Shown here one piece after another: positions 1 to 9,184 of a stretch of 64,000 nt of DNA (positions within the stretch are counted from its first letter, which is position 1; every line of letters starts with the position of its first letter). Origin of the DNA: Vermamoeba vermiformis (lineage: Eukaryota; Tubulinea; Echinamoebida); assembly GCA_045837725.1 (NCBI GenBank), contig JBEWZL010000237.1:121750-185749 (forward strand), written 5' to 3'. The notes under the pieces are model-generated. The model was not told the DNA's origin and made no database searches. It saw only the letters and a program-made list of their open reading frames with translations. The position numbers and the translations under genes are program-made.

Positions 1-341
1 ATCCCCCCGCTGCGAACACCCCTGGACCTAGTGCAGGACCAGCCAAGTCGCAGATTGTGTTCAGTGCGCAACAGTTCCAAGCGCTGCAACAGCTGAGCGA
101 GATGAAAGCCAAGGGTGTGGGCATGAATGTGCAGCAACAACAGGCCCTGCAGCAGTTGAGCGTGCAGTATCAGCTCTTTCAGCAGCAACAGCAAGACAGC
201 GCCAAGTCCGCGCAAGACAAGGTGCAAGATCGCATGTTCAAAATCACCAAGAAAGACGTGCTCTCATTTGTGGAGAAGGATCCGGAGCTCAAAAAATCAA
301 AAATGTTGCAGCTCGTCAATTTAGGCCTCAAGCCCAAGTAG
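1..341 (+). CDS. C-terminal end of a TAF4-like TFIID subunit (partial)
   Basis: The reading frame is open from the first bases of the window, so the 5' part of the gene lies outside it; the stop is at 339-341. The visible tail is Gln-rich and ends in a lysine-rich helix with the motif KITKKDVLSFVEKDPEL followed by KKSKMLQLV. That resembles the end of plant and animal TAF4, where a Gln-rich region is followed by a short 'vkDvi..lE.dp...kS' helix of the TFIID subunit. A poly-Gln coactivator of another family is possible, because only about 110 residues can be seen. It converges on the minus-strand kinase gene that ends at 604. Confidence 0.4.
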   Translation, partial: PPAANTPGPSAGPAKSQIVFSAQQFQALQQLSEMKAKGVGMNVQQQQALQQLSVQYQLFQQQQQDSAKSAQDKVQDRMFKITKKDVLSFVEKDPELKKSKMLQLVNLGLKPK

Positions 342-603
342 TGTTGTGTATATAGTCGAATAATAATACTGTTGTACAAAACAAGTCGAGATATATTGTT
401 CATGATAGTGTTTTATTTGTTTCAAAAGTTGCGTATTTACAAGCTAATTACAAAATTCAGGTGCCACATCCAATTCCAGTCTCGGCTATCAGATTACAAG
501 ACCAGTTGAATGCTGCACCATTCGCTGCACTGAATATCTGTTCAGCTCCAGTGTCGTTACTATTCACAGGGTGTTGCTTGCTGTCAGTTCTGCAATTGTT
601 GTT

Positions 604-1449
604 TCAGTGGTCAGTCGCGGCAGTGAGTGGATGTCGACGACTCTCAAACCACCAACTGTGCTGCATGACCTCCGCGAGAGTGATGCGCTGCTTGGGGTCC
701 TTGGTCAACATGCGGCCAATCAAGTCCTTGAGATTGTCGGACAGGCCCATGTTGGCTGGGAACACCACCGCATCGAACAGCACGCGCTCCTCGAGTTCGT
801 GATAGGTCTCGGCGCAGAAGGGAAATGAGTCCGTGAGCAGGTAGTACAGACACACGCCCAGCGACCACACGTCACACGCCTCGCTGTGCGGCTGCAGTGA
901 AAATATCTCGGGACTCATGTAGAGCGGACTGCCCGCGTAGTGATCGTGAATCAGTCCCTCGGGGCCGAGTCGTGCGCACAGTCCAAAGTCCGTCAAGCGA
1001 ATCGTATTGTCAGCGGTCAGAAGCATATTCTCCAGCTTCAGATCGTGGTGCGCAATGCCGAGCTGATGGCAGTGCTGCACCGCAACTACAATTTGCTTGA
1101 AGTACTCACGGGCAACAGACTCTTCTAGTCGTCCATGGCGCTCTAATAAGGCAGCTAGATCGCCTCGTTCAGCAAGTTCCATGATCATAAAGATGTAGGC
1201 ATCTTCTTCATAAATTCCGTGCAGCGTAATTATATTCTCGTGTCGAAGCTTTCTGAGCACTTCTGCTTCTTGTATTGCGCGCTCACGAATTTGTGGTTGG
1301 CACTGGGCATCAAAGATCTTCACTGCTACTCGATCTTGCGAATGCAGATGAACGCCGAGTCGAACAAAACCATTCGAGCCAGCACCCAGCATATGTTGTT
1401 CTATTCTATACTCGTCCACAAATTCGGGAATCTCTCCTGCTGCTGCCAT
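604..1449 (-). CDS. Ser/Thr protein kinase, CAMK/AMPK-like, with HHD instead of HRD
   Basis: A single-exon gene of 281 residues that is almost only a kinase domain. The Gly-rich loop GAGSNG lies at residues 22-27, the ATP-binding Lys in VAVKIF at 44, the catalytic loop HHDLKLEN at 134-141, DFG at 154-156, and the activation segment ends in GSPLYMSPE. The HRD arginine is replaced by His, so this is a non-RD kinase and is probably not switched on by the usual activation-loop pocket; the catalytic Asp is kept. The C-terminus ends about 30 residues after the last kinase helix with no regulatory domain. The best group is CAMK (SNF1/AMPK-related), assigned from MSPE and overall motif spacing. The start is the first ATG after an A-rich leader. 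Confidence 0.85.
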   Translation of the reverse strand: MAAAGEIPEFVDEYRIEQHMLGAGSNGFVRLGVHLHSQDRVAVKIFDAQCQPQIRERAIQEAEVLRKLRHENIITLHGIYEEDAYIFMIMELAERGDLAALLERHGRLEESVAREYFKQIVVAVQHCHQLGIAHHDLKLENMLLTADNTIRLTDFGLCARLGPEGLIHDHYAGSPLYMSPEIFSLQPHSEACDVWSLGVCLYYLLTDSFPFCAETYHELEERVLFDAVVFPANMGLSDNLKDLIGRMLTKDPKQRITLAEVMQHSWWFESRRHPLTAATDH

Positions 1450-1742
1450 TTTTGAAGGTCCGGCGAAATTGATTCAAATCAAAAAAAATAATCCACAAAA
1501 AAATACAAAGGGTGAAATAATATACAAGAGGTGTTGTATCAACAAATATTAACAAGTAAATACAAGGGGGTTTCAATACTGCAGTTTTAATTACAAATAT
1601 AATATCATCGCTTTGTGTTGCTGTTGTTTAATCAGACGGGTTGAAAAGAAAAAAGCCACGAATTTTCCATTTTTGGTCTGAAGAATAAAATTGATAAAAT
1701 ATCTGTGTCTCTCACCGTCCAGTAAGTCAAATAGTCATTGTA
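1450..1742. promoter_or_regulatory. divergent intergenic region
   Basis: These 293 AT-rich bases separate the starts of the minus-strand kinase and the plus-strand small nuclear-type gene, so both promoters should lie here. I see no clear TATA box or repeated element. Confidence 0.4.
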
Positions 1743-2253
1743 ATGTCAAGCACTGAAGTAAAACCTTACACGCGAAAGCGCAAAATAGATCAAGTCGCTG
1801 CAGATGTAGACGAGATTGCTACCCCACTGCTGTCTGCGAGCACAAATGATGACAATAAATCGAGCGATGTTACAACTACAGCACTGTCAATAAGAGAAAA
1901 ACTGAAGAGTAATGCGATTTATTAAATAATTTATTGAATTATTTTTAATTAATTTCTTTCTCGTCAAAGAGCCCAAAACTACCCACGAAGGGTCCTCTGA
2001 GGGAAATAAGAATAAATCCGACAATAGAGATCCTGAAATTATGAAAAAAGTGAAGGCACCTGTTATTGTGTACAATCGCACATCGCGTGGTCTGAGCGAA
2101 GAGCAGATCCGCAAGTCTGTTGAAGAGCACAAACGCAAGCTCATTGGCTGGAGGGTATGTCAAGTATGTATATATGTATAATATAGCACCACTGACCTAG
2201 TACAGTACCACGTGGCGAGCAAACAAGCAGAGAGTCAACGCAAGCCCAAATGA
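1743..2253 (+). CDS. small basic hypothetical protein, 3 exons
   Basis: Model: exons 1743-1908, 1970-2154 and 2206-2253, giving 132 residues. Splice phases close exactly (1, then 0), and the last intron has a CTGAC branch-like sequence near its AG. The N-terminus contains a putative nuclear signal (TRKRK), the middle is acidic and Ser/Thr-rich, and the C-terminal third is helical and charged, with GLSEEQIRKSVEEHKRKLIGW as its most conserved-looking part. I do not recognise the family. The size, lysine content and predicted disorder fit a nuclear protein. A different acceptor 5 bases earlier would give another, slightly longer tail, so the last exon is less certain than the first two. Confidence 0.6.
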
Positions 2254-2408
2254 GTCCCTCGTGTACGTGTATATTGAGCGATGTAAATAGGAGATTAAGC
2301 GACTATTTATATACTAGTTGAGTAATATGGGGCATAAACAGGTGTTAAATTACAAGGGCAGAGCTCTTCATGGGCGCGCAAGAGACAGGGTGATACTCGG
2401 GGTGATAT

Positions 2409-2495
2409 TGTAGGCAGTGTATGTATAGGCAGGGTGGGGAGTATATAGGCAGGGAGTATATAGAGGGAGTATTATATTAGGCAGTGGTGGGGGGG
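2409..2495. repeat. degenerate G-rich tandem repeat
   Basis: About five imperfect copies of a 15-20 base unit of the form AGGCAG(G-rich)AGTATAT follow each other directly after the 3' end of the endosulfine gene. It ends in a run of seven G. Copies vary in length by several bases, so this is a diverged minisatellite. Confidence 0.6.
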
Positions 2496-2496
2496 C

Positions 2497-3013
2497 TCAT
2501 TCGTGCTGTTCGAGCTGGCCCTCAGCGGGTTGTTTGGCACTGCCAGCCTTGGGCGCGCCTTTCTTCAAGTTCTTGGCCCAGTCTGCCGAATCAAACTTCT
2601 TTTGCTGTTCAATAGTAACCAGAGTGTTAGTACGACTGCTCTGTGGTCTTGGAGGGGCGCAGTTGGCATCAGATTGCAACTACGCGCACCAGAGATTTTT
2701 TGAGCGATATCTTACCTTTTTGCCGCCTAACAGATTGGGTTTGGGCAGACGACCATACTTTTCAAAATATTTTCGGTCTTCTTCGGAAAGATTCGAGGGT
2801 ATTTGCTGCAAAATAATATTTGTGTTATTATTATTATATGGATAATTGAAATTAATTGAACGCGGTATTAATATCACATATTATAACATAGAGATAATAA
2901 TATTGAGGAAATACGCAGGAATGGAAATAAAATTTAATTAAATTAGATTTTAGATTTGAGTCGTTTGGCAGGGTAGCGTATCATGCAATAAGTACCTGAC
3001 TTTCAGTAGCCAT
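2497..3013 (-). CDS. ENSA: endosulfine/ARPP-19 family PP2A-B55 inhibitor
   Basis: Exons 3013-2996, 2805-2716 and 2604-2497 encode 71 residues. The core reads SEEDRKYFEKYGRLP-KPNLLGGKK followed by KKFDSADW, the endosulfine signature. In animals and yeast (ENSA, ARPP-19, Igo1/2) the Ser of FDSGDY is phosphorylated by Greatwall/Rim15, and the phosphoprotein then inhibits PP2A-B55 at mitotic entry or quiescence. Here the Ser and both Asp of the signature are kept, but Gly becomes Ala and Tyr becomes Trp. The first exon codes only MATESQ. The intron before exon 3 carries ACTAAC upstream of its acceptor. Length is short compared with about 120 residues in vertebrates because the C-terminal tail is reduced. 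Confidence 0.9.
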
Positions 3014-3170
3014 TGTGTTGTAATAATACAAGAGATGTGGTGGATTGATTGTTTGAATAGCTCAAATTGATGTGCATTAAATTTGCGTTAATTTTCCCAC
3101 CAAACACGTGACTGCTACAGCGAGGGCCAGAGGTATGTATGACAATATGTATTTATGTACAATAGGGTGG

Positions 3171-4344
3171 TTACACTATGCGCACACGACGCGCGAAGGT
3201 CAAGTAGCCAGTGTGGCCGCGCATTTCAGGGAAGGGACGCGTCGTAATGAGGGATGTGGATGCAGCGCTCGGCGCATCATTAGTACTCGCAGTGCCAGTG
3301 TCTGAACTCTGCTCGCGCTTGCGTTTGTGACCGCGCTTGTTGTCTGCAGCACTCGTCTTGACCTCGTAGTCGCGGAACAAACACTCCACGGTGCACACGT
3401 CCTCGAAGCGCGCCGTCATCAGTGCCGCACTCGTCTTCTGCACCTGTTCAATGCAGGGACTGAAGGACACTACGCGCCCATTCACCTTCAGACTCCGCTG
3501 CACACTCTCGATCACCAGCCACGGGGAGGGCAGATCTAAGAACGCGGCGTCAGCGAGCACTGCAGTCACGTGCTCAGTGCTGCCGTTCACTGCACGGTGT
3601 TGCGTGTCCAGGGCTGTGCGCAGTGCAGTGCCATCAGTGACAGCCGTGTTGCCCTCGCTCGCTGTCTCCGCGCTGTTCAGCTGCACTGTGAAGCCACGTG
3701 CCACCACATCGCCGTGCACCACGTGGATGTGTCCCGTGTAGTCCAGTCCACCGCGCGCCAGTCGCTTGAGTTGTTCCGTGATGTTGTGCGCTCGTTCGCG
3801 GTGGTACTCGAAGGTGACCACGTGACCAGTGGGCGCGACAGCACGTGACAGCGAGACAGTGAGCGAGCCCGAGCCCGTGCCACTCTCCAGCACCCAGTGA
3901 CCGGGCCGCAGATCCAAGCCTGCCGTGACAATGGTGGCAATGTCGTGCGCGTAGAGAATTTCAGTGCGATGAGGACAGGCTTGCGTCCAGAGAGCGGCTG
4001 TTAGCGGCAACAACACGATCCAGCCTGACTTGCGATCTGCGCTGTAGAGCTGAAAATAGAGGATTAATTTACTATTGGCAGAGATCATGTTATTGATACT
4101 ATTGTAGTAATTATAAACAATTTTGGTAATTTTAATAGAATTAAATTCGAAATGCGTTGTCGTGAGTTACCTTCGATCCATATTCCAAACCAATCAACGA
4201 ATCATGTTTAAAATTTCCGAATTTAGAATTCAAATATTGACCGGGAGTAATCAATACGAGTTGCAGATTGTCTCGACTAATGTACGCGCAGACCACTTCA
4301 CCTGCTTTGATGAGGTGCTTGCGCTTCAACACCACGCTACTCAT
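3171..4344 (-). CDS. TRMT61A: tRNA (adenine-58-N1)-methyltransferase catalytic subunit
   Basis: Exons 4344-4171 and 4049-3171 encode 350 residues. The N-terminal beta-domain matches TRM61/Gcd14 from its first Met through to SLIGLEYGSK. The Rossmann domain has motif I VLESGTGSGSLT, HRTEILY, the family motif FSPCIEQVQ and the end motif HTGYLTFA. The enzyme methylates A58 in the T-loop of tRNAs as a heterotetramer with TRMT6, which is not in this window. An acidic/basic low-complexity insert (KRGHKRKREQSS) sits before the last strand. Its start codon overlaps the stop of LIPT2 upstream by ATGA, so its 5' leader must lie inside the LIPT2 coding sequence. The start is well supported, because homologues begin at the same residue. 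Confidence 0.93.
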
Positions 4345-5153
4345 TGCTGTGTGTTCGGCTGTGCGGTGCTGGTGAGTAACTGCAGCGCGGTCAGCACGGC
4401 CCCTGATGACGCGCACGACACGACATCGACACTCGGTCGGGGCACAGCGCCGTACAGCACCGACATGAACGCTGCCACCATCGTGTGCTGCACGTGCGCG
4501 GTGTCAGCAGTCACGCCACAGTCGCGCAGTGAGGTCAGCTCAACCCCGTGCAGACCACAGGGTCGGATGGGCTCCACGTACCGCCACTCGGGTGCGATGT
4601 TGAGTGCCAGGCCATGCATGGTCACGTGCCGCGAGACACTGATGCCCACACTGCCCAGCTTGTGCGTCGCATCGGTCCACACGCCGCGCTTGGTCGGAAC
4701 ACTGCGCAAACACGTCAGTACTCAGTCTGGCCACATCCAACAGTCACGCAACAACACTCACCCGCCATAAGCGCGCACTCCGTAGTGTGCGGCAGTGCGT
4801 ATCATCACTGCTTCTAATCGCTCCACGTAGCCCTTCACGGTGCAGTGCAAGTGTCGCAGGTCAGTCACGTGATAGGCGCAGAGCACACCAGGGCCGTGAT
4901 AAGTGACGTCACCACCGCGCTCCGTGGCCTGCACCGAGGCATGGAGCTCGGATTCGATGCGTGACACTGGCCACAGCAGATTCGCGGGGTTCTGATGCCG
5001 TCCTAGCGTATATACAGGATCGTGCTCGACCAGCAACAAGCAGTCAGGTACTTGGCCTGCTTGCCGTGCAGCGCGCAGTTGTTGTTGCAGGGAGAAGATC
5101 TGCTTGTAGGGTGATCGGGGCAGAAGGAATACGCGCAGTAATGTGCTCGTCAT
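4341..5153 (-). CDS. LIPT2: lipoyl(octanoyl) transferase, LipB type
   Basis: Exons 5153-4762 and 4701-4341 encode 250 residues, close to the usual 230-250. LipB motifs are all present: LLLVEHDPVYTLGRH near residue 40, the ERGGDVTYHGPGVLCAY loop, RGVWTD..HKLGSVGISVSR with the active-site Lys, VTMHGLALN, and PCGLHGVELTSL containing the catalytic Cys. The enzyme moves octanoate from acyl carrier protein to a Lys of lipoyl-dependent proteins in mitochondria; LIAS then adds the sulfurs. A clear cleavable presequence is not obvious, though the first residues (MTSTLLRVFLLPR) are basic and hydrophobic. Its neighbour in the same orientation is LIAS. The TGA stop overlaps the ATG of TRMT61A. Confidence 0.93.
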
Positions 5154-5356
5154 GATTGTGGGGAATTGCTCTTGTAGACGGTGTTATTAATTGCTATGAG
5201 TTGGTTATTAATAATACCCGAGTTTCAGAAAAGAGTGCTAATTGCGCAGCTGCACGTGACTAAGCTGAGTTCAGTCGCGACGGGGCAAGGAATGAAGTGG
5301 TCACTTAACATCATATTTAAAGCTCCATTTATTGCGCGCAATCATGTTGCTACACT

Positions 5357-5557
5357 CTAGCTTTGTTCTTTCTTGCGTTCTTCAGCTCTCTTGCCTGTCG
5401 TGAGATCGTTGCCAAAGTCATCAATCTCGTGCGCTATGACACCTCCGTTCAATACAGTGTCCGGGCGGCCTTTGGATCTGTTAGACGGACTGAGTTTCAT
5501 CACTGTGCCGTCACGCATCTGCGTATCAGAGCGGGTTCCGTCGACGTTTGAGTTCAT
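5357..5557 (-). CDS. small hypothetical protein between LIAS and LIPT2
   Basis: An intron-free frame of 66 residues starting at the ATG at 5557 (MNSNVDGTRSDTQMRDGTVM). The composition is hydrophilic, with a central SPSNRSKGRP segment, an acidic HEIDDFGNDL motif and a charged C-terminal helix (KRAEERKKEQS). There is no signal peptide or membrane segment. I do not recognise it. It lies in the same orientation between the two lipoate enzymes, so a link is possible but unproven. An upstream in-frame alternative start at 5662 is a GTG and is less likely. Confidence 0.5.
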   Translation of the reverse strand: MNSNVDGTRSDTQMRDGTVMKLSPSNRSKGRPDTVLNGGVIAHEIDDFGNDLTTGKRAEERKKEQS

Positions 5558-5743
5558 GTTGTATGCTTGGTGATTAAACAATACAATAGCGTTGCAGTTA
5601 AATATGTAAACGGTACATGATGTCGCACAAGGGCAATTCACATCTAGCTGAGAATTCACCAAAATTCTTTGATTTTATGTGGTGCGGCAATAACAACTTT
5701 AACTACACTGAATATCTCTATGCTTGCAAATGTACTGATTCTC

Positions 5744-7284
5744 TCAGCGATCAGTATTGTTGTTGCGCACTAGACTGCTCATGTAATACTCGCCAGCTTT
5801 GTAACTCGAACGCACCATTGGACCACTCGCGCAGTACTGTAGGGAGGTTAGTGGGCATATATATCGCCAACAGACGAGTATATGTTACCTTGAATCCCAT
5901 TTGCAACGCGCTCTCTTTGAGCTCCGCGAACACATCTGGATGCACGAACTGCTCGACTTTGAGGTGTCGTTTGGTAGGCTGCAAGTACTGTCCTAGTGTC
6001 ACTGCATCCACACCCGCTGCACGCAAGTCGCGGAAGGTCTGCAGCACCTGTTCGCGCGTCTCACCGAGGCCCAACATGAGCGAGGACTTGGTGACGAGAT
6101 CTGGTCGCACGTGCTTGGCGTGTTCGAGCACCTGCAGCGACTGTCGATACCCTGCTCGATAGTCGCGCACCCACCGCTGCAAACTGGCACGTGTCAGTCA
6201 GTGAATGATAACCAAATTAGGCAATAACGTACCTCTCCACGGTCTCGAGATTGTGCGCGTAGACATCGAGTCCTGAGCGTGCCATCACCTCCACCCACTG
6301 CAACTCACCCTGTGACACGTGTCAATCACTCGCCTGCACCGTGATTGGTCGTACCTTGAAATCTCCCGTGAGACACTCCACTAACATCTCGGGCTTGAGA
6401 GCTTTGATGCGCTGTACCGTGGTGGCAAAGTGACGCGCGCCACTGTCCGGCAATTCATCGCGGTCAACGCTGGTCAACACCACGTAGTCCACGCCCCACG
6501 TGGTCACTGCGCGCGCTGTTCGCTCGGGCTCTTCGGGGTCCAGTGGCGGGGGAGTGCGACTGGTCTGCGCAGGGTCAGTGCTATTTTTAGAACTGCATCA
6601 CGTGATTGCGTTAAGATCACGTGCTCGTTACCTTGACCGCGCAGAATCGACAGCCCCTGGTGCACGTGTCGCCCATCAACATCACCGTGGCGGTGCTCTG
6701 TGTGCCACCCCAGCACTCACCTCGATCGATCGGTCAGCTGCAATGCACGCACAATCGAGCACTTACCTATATTTGGACATTTGGCCTCCTCGCACACCGT
6801 GTTCAGCTGTCGGGGGTGAGTACAATTGCTGGTGATTGCCTAATTTGGTAACTTGATTACTGACCTCCAAGCCGCGCAGCTGCGATTTCATTCTTTGAAA
6901 TTCCGCCCCGCTGGGAATCTGTGACTTGATCCAGGGCGGCAATCTTGCCTTTTTTGGTTGGGGAGTCACGTGATTGATTGGCCCTGGTTGAAGCGGCGGA
7001 TCCACCTTGTTCTTGGTTCTGCGAATGTGTTATTTAAAGTTTGATCGTAGACTATGCATTGCGTCATGTATTATCAAGTTGCTTCGGCTTACTCGGAGAT
7101 ATAATCATTCAGTTGCGGATCTTGCTGTTGCAATTTCTCGCGGAATGCATTTATATTCAATTTAGTTGTATAGGATCGCTTTTCATTGCGTGTAATTATT
7201 TTTCTTGTAATCTTGATGTCGTTAGTTCAATTTCAATGCAACTTTTGGTCAACTTACGCGTTGGATTCGCGTCAAATTAATCAT
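5744..7284 (-). CDS. LIAS: lipoyl synthase, mitochondrial radical-SAM enzyme
   Basis: Nine exons (7284-7258, 7178-7093, 7018-6865, 6806-6767, 6720-6632, 6564-6355, 6309-6233, 6183-5889, 5836-5744) give 356 residues, and all phases close. Visible family features are the auxiliary cluster motif [12 protein letters not shown], the radical-[38 protein letters not shown] and [17 protein letters not shown] residues, and the C-terminal [14 protein letters not shown] with the RSSY serine that ligates the auxiliary cluster. The start [14 protein letters not shown] is a good mitochondrial presequence with an R-S-Y cleavage site. The enzyme inserts two sulfurs into protein-bound octanoate made by LIPT2, encoded just downstream. 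Intron 3 carries CCTAATTTGG and intron 6 ends in a CACGTG palindrome shared with other genes. Confidence 0.96.
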
Positions 7285-7295
7285 CGTAGCTTGGA

Positions 7296-7332
7296 CTGAC
7301 GTGCTTCACGCACGTTATATAAGCAACGTCAG
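7296..7332 (-). promoter_or_regulatory. LIAS core promoter: TATA box inside an inverted repeat
   Basis: TTATATAA lies at 7315-7322, 31-38 bases before the LIAS start codon. It is flanked by CTGACGT (7296-7302) and its inverse ACGTCAG (7326-7332), which are CRE-like half-sites. If transcription starts about 30 bases past the TATA box, the 5' leader is almost absent. Inference from position only. Confidence 0.45.
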
Positions 7333-7401
7333 ATGTGGTTACTCACTGAGAAATGTGACTGCGAATGAGCTCGCTCTATATTTGGAGAGTGAAGTCACTT
7401 G

Positions 7402-7427
7402 AAATTTCCGAAAACTCTCGGAATTTG
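7402..7427. promoter_or_regulatory. imperfect inverted repeat upstream of LIAS
   Basis: AAATTTCCGA, 6 bases, TCGGAATTTG: nine of ten positions pair. It lies about 120 bases before the LIAS start. Similar AAATTTC-containing sequences lie at a comparable distance upstream of U2AF1 (near 18130) and PIGZ (near 28640), so it may be a shared promoter element. Confidence 0.35.
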
Positions 7428-7439
7428 AGTTCAGCGTTT

Positions 7440-9150
7440 TTGTTTTTTACAAACCTTAGCGACAATGCAGATTAGTAACTGCAATTATGCCCAAAGGCAA
7501 TTATTGGTAGTAAAGAGGGCGAGTTAGTGATTGAAATAGGAGTCCCGTACAGACCATTGTTTGAACTTAAGTATCTCTCTGAGGGCAAGTCCGTTGTTGA
7601 GTGGAAGAGACCTTTTGTAAAAATAATGGCTGTGGCATGCATTCTACCCTGCAAAGCATACTTACAAAAATGGCCATTCCAGGTGTAGTATTATAGACAT
7701 GCCTTATCCAGACCGGATCCCCATCCTGGACTGAATGGGAAGGCTCAAAAGAACTGCCCAACCCTTAAGAAAGAGACATTGAATCCACCAGGGAGTCCGG
7801 TTGCTTTCCTGGACAATTTGATCCTGCAGCACAGATGATGGCGCAGCGGCTTTACCCTGCTTGGCAGGTTCTACAGTACAGCTGCCAAAGGAGGATGCAG
7901 CCTGGTTGGTCTGGCGGACGTCCTGTCCGTGGACATTGCGTCTGTCAGGGGTGCTGCGTCCGCTGAATTTAGTAATTGACCAACATATACCAAACTTTGC
8001 CATAAGCACCAGCGGACCCAAGAAAGACTACTATTGGCATCAGGAGGCTTTGGGCTAGCCGCTGGAGACTGAAAATGTCATTGTTCTGCAAAGAACTTAA
8101 GTACTAGAGCTTTGTTCTATATGCTGCAAAACCATTTAAACTTTGGAAATACATAGTACTATCACTATATAATAGGAAGATATGAGTAATCGTCAAAGAT
8201 ATTGTAGTGACAGCACTTTGTAATTTTTCAGCTTAAGTATGAACCCATCCATCAGCACATGTTTGGTACTACACAACTAGTAGTATTTTATGCAGGTGAA
8301 AATGGGTAGGCAGCTGTGCAGAACTCTTGTCTGCCAGAAAGTTTCGGCTAGCCAGAGGCAGGTAGTGGAAACTTGGGTTGGCAACCATGCAGAAGTCCCA
8401 GGTTCAATGGTTACTTAGTGCATAATGGTTACCCAACCAAAAAGTTCTTTGCAAACCCCCATATACTATCCAAAAGTTTTTACTTGTCTGGGACATGAGA
8501 CTTGTCCAGGCTGGATAACTTAGCCGGGCTGGACATCTCACCTTGGCTGGCTATGTCATCCATGCTGGATTGGCCATCCTCCAATTGCATGCTGCCTCTG
8601 TTTGGTTTTTCACAGAGGATTGCTCAGCACCATCAAAGCAAAAAGAAGTCTGGCATAGCATTATTGCGTTAGAGCTACCTGAGAGAGTCTGGGAGGTCAA
8701 TGTTCTAGCAGAACTTGCTGTTGTGTGTGCCTGGGAACGTTGGCTTGGGAGGTCTGGATCCAAATTGGAACCTTCTTTTTAGGAGTTGGATCCTGAGGTT
8801 TTGAGGCAGGACTTTTTCATGCCTTAGTTTGACAGTGGTGTGTTATTTATTCAAGCTTGCAGCCTATTATCAATGCTTTGATGTTTTTTCCCCATTATTT
8901 TCTCCCATTCGAAGTAGCTAGCACTAGTTGACTCTTGGCTTGCTGTATGAACTGGTTCAGAGGCATCAAGACTTTCTCCTTGTGGTGTTCAATGGCAGTA
9001 ACACATGCTACCATTAAACATTAATGATGTTAAGTGAGACGTACTTAGTTTTGGCTCTGCCGATGGGCAACAGAGCTGACAGTTCAGCCCTCTGCAACTA
9101 TCGTTGATGTGGTTGCAAAAGGCCTCTTATGCGAATGAGTCCCATACCTA
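7440..9150. other. gene-empty stretch of unlike composition, possibly decayed mobile DNA
   Basis: About 1.7 kb between LIAS and LSM7 holds no gene I can support. It has only short unrelated frames, no recognisable short-intron structure and no CACGTG, although that hexamer occurs every few hundred bases on both sides. A segment around 7530-7690 (+) reads like protein (ELKYLSEGKSVVEW) in a style seen in retroelement structural proteins, but the match is too weak to name a family. Around 8500-8580 there are several GGCTGG repeats. I found no terminal repeats. It is best described as an inserted, decayed relic of unknown family, or as anonymous intergenic DNA. Confidence 0.35.
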
Positions 9151-9184
9151 GCAAGTATACAAGAGTCTTTATTACACAGAGTGG

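Noticed and set aside
4341-7284. Bacterial origin of the lipoate cluster
   Set aside because: Although the order recalls lipBA, the genes have many eukaryotic introns and LIAS has a mitochondrial presequence; contamination by bacterial DNA is not supported.
8396-8415. GGTTCAATGG, reminiscent of a tRNA B box
   Set aside because: No matching A box, acceptor stem or anticodon arm can be folded around it; no tRNA or SINE was supported anywhere in the window.
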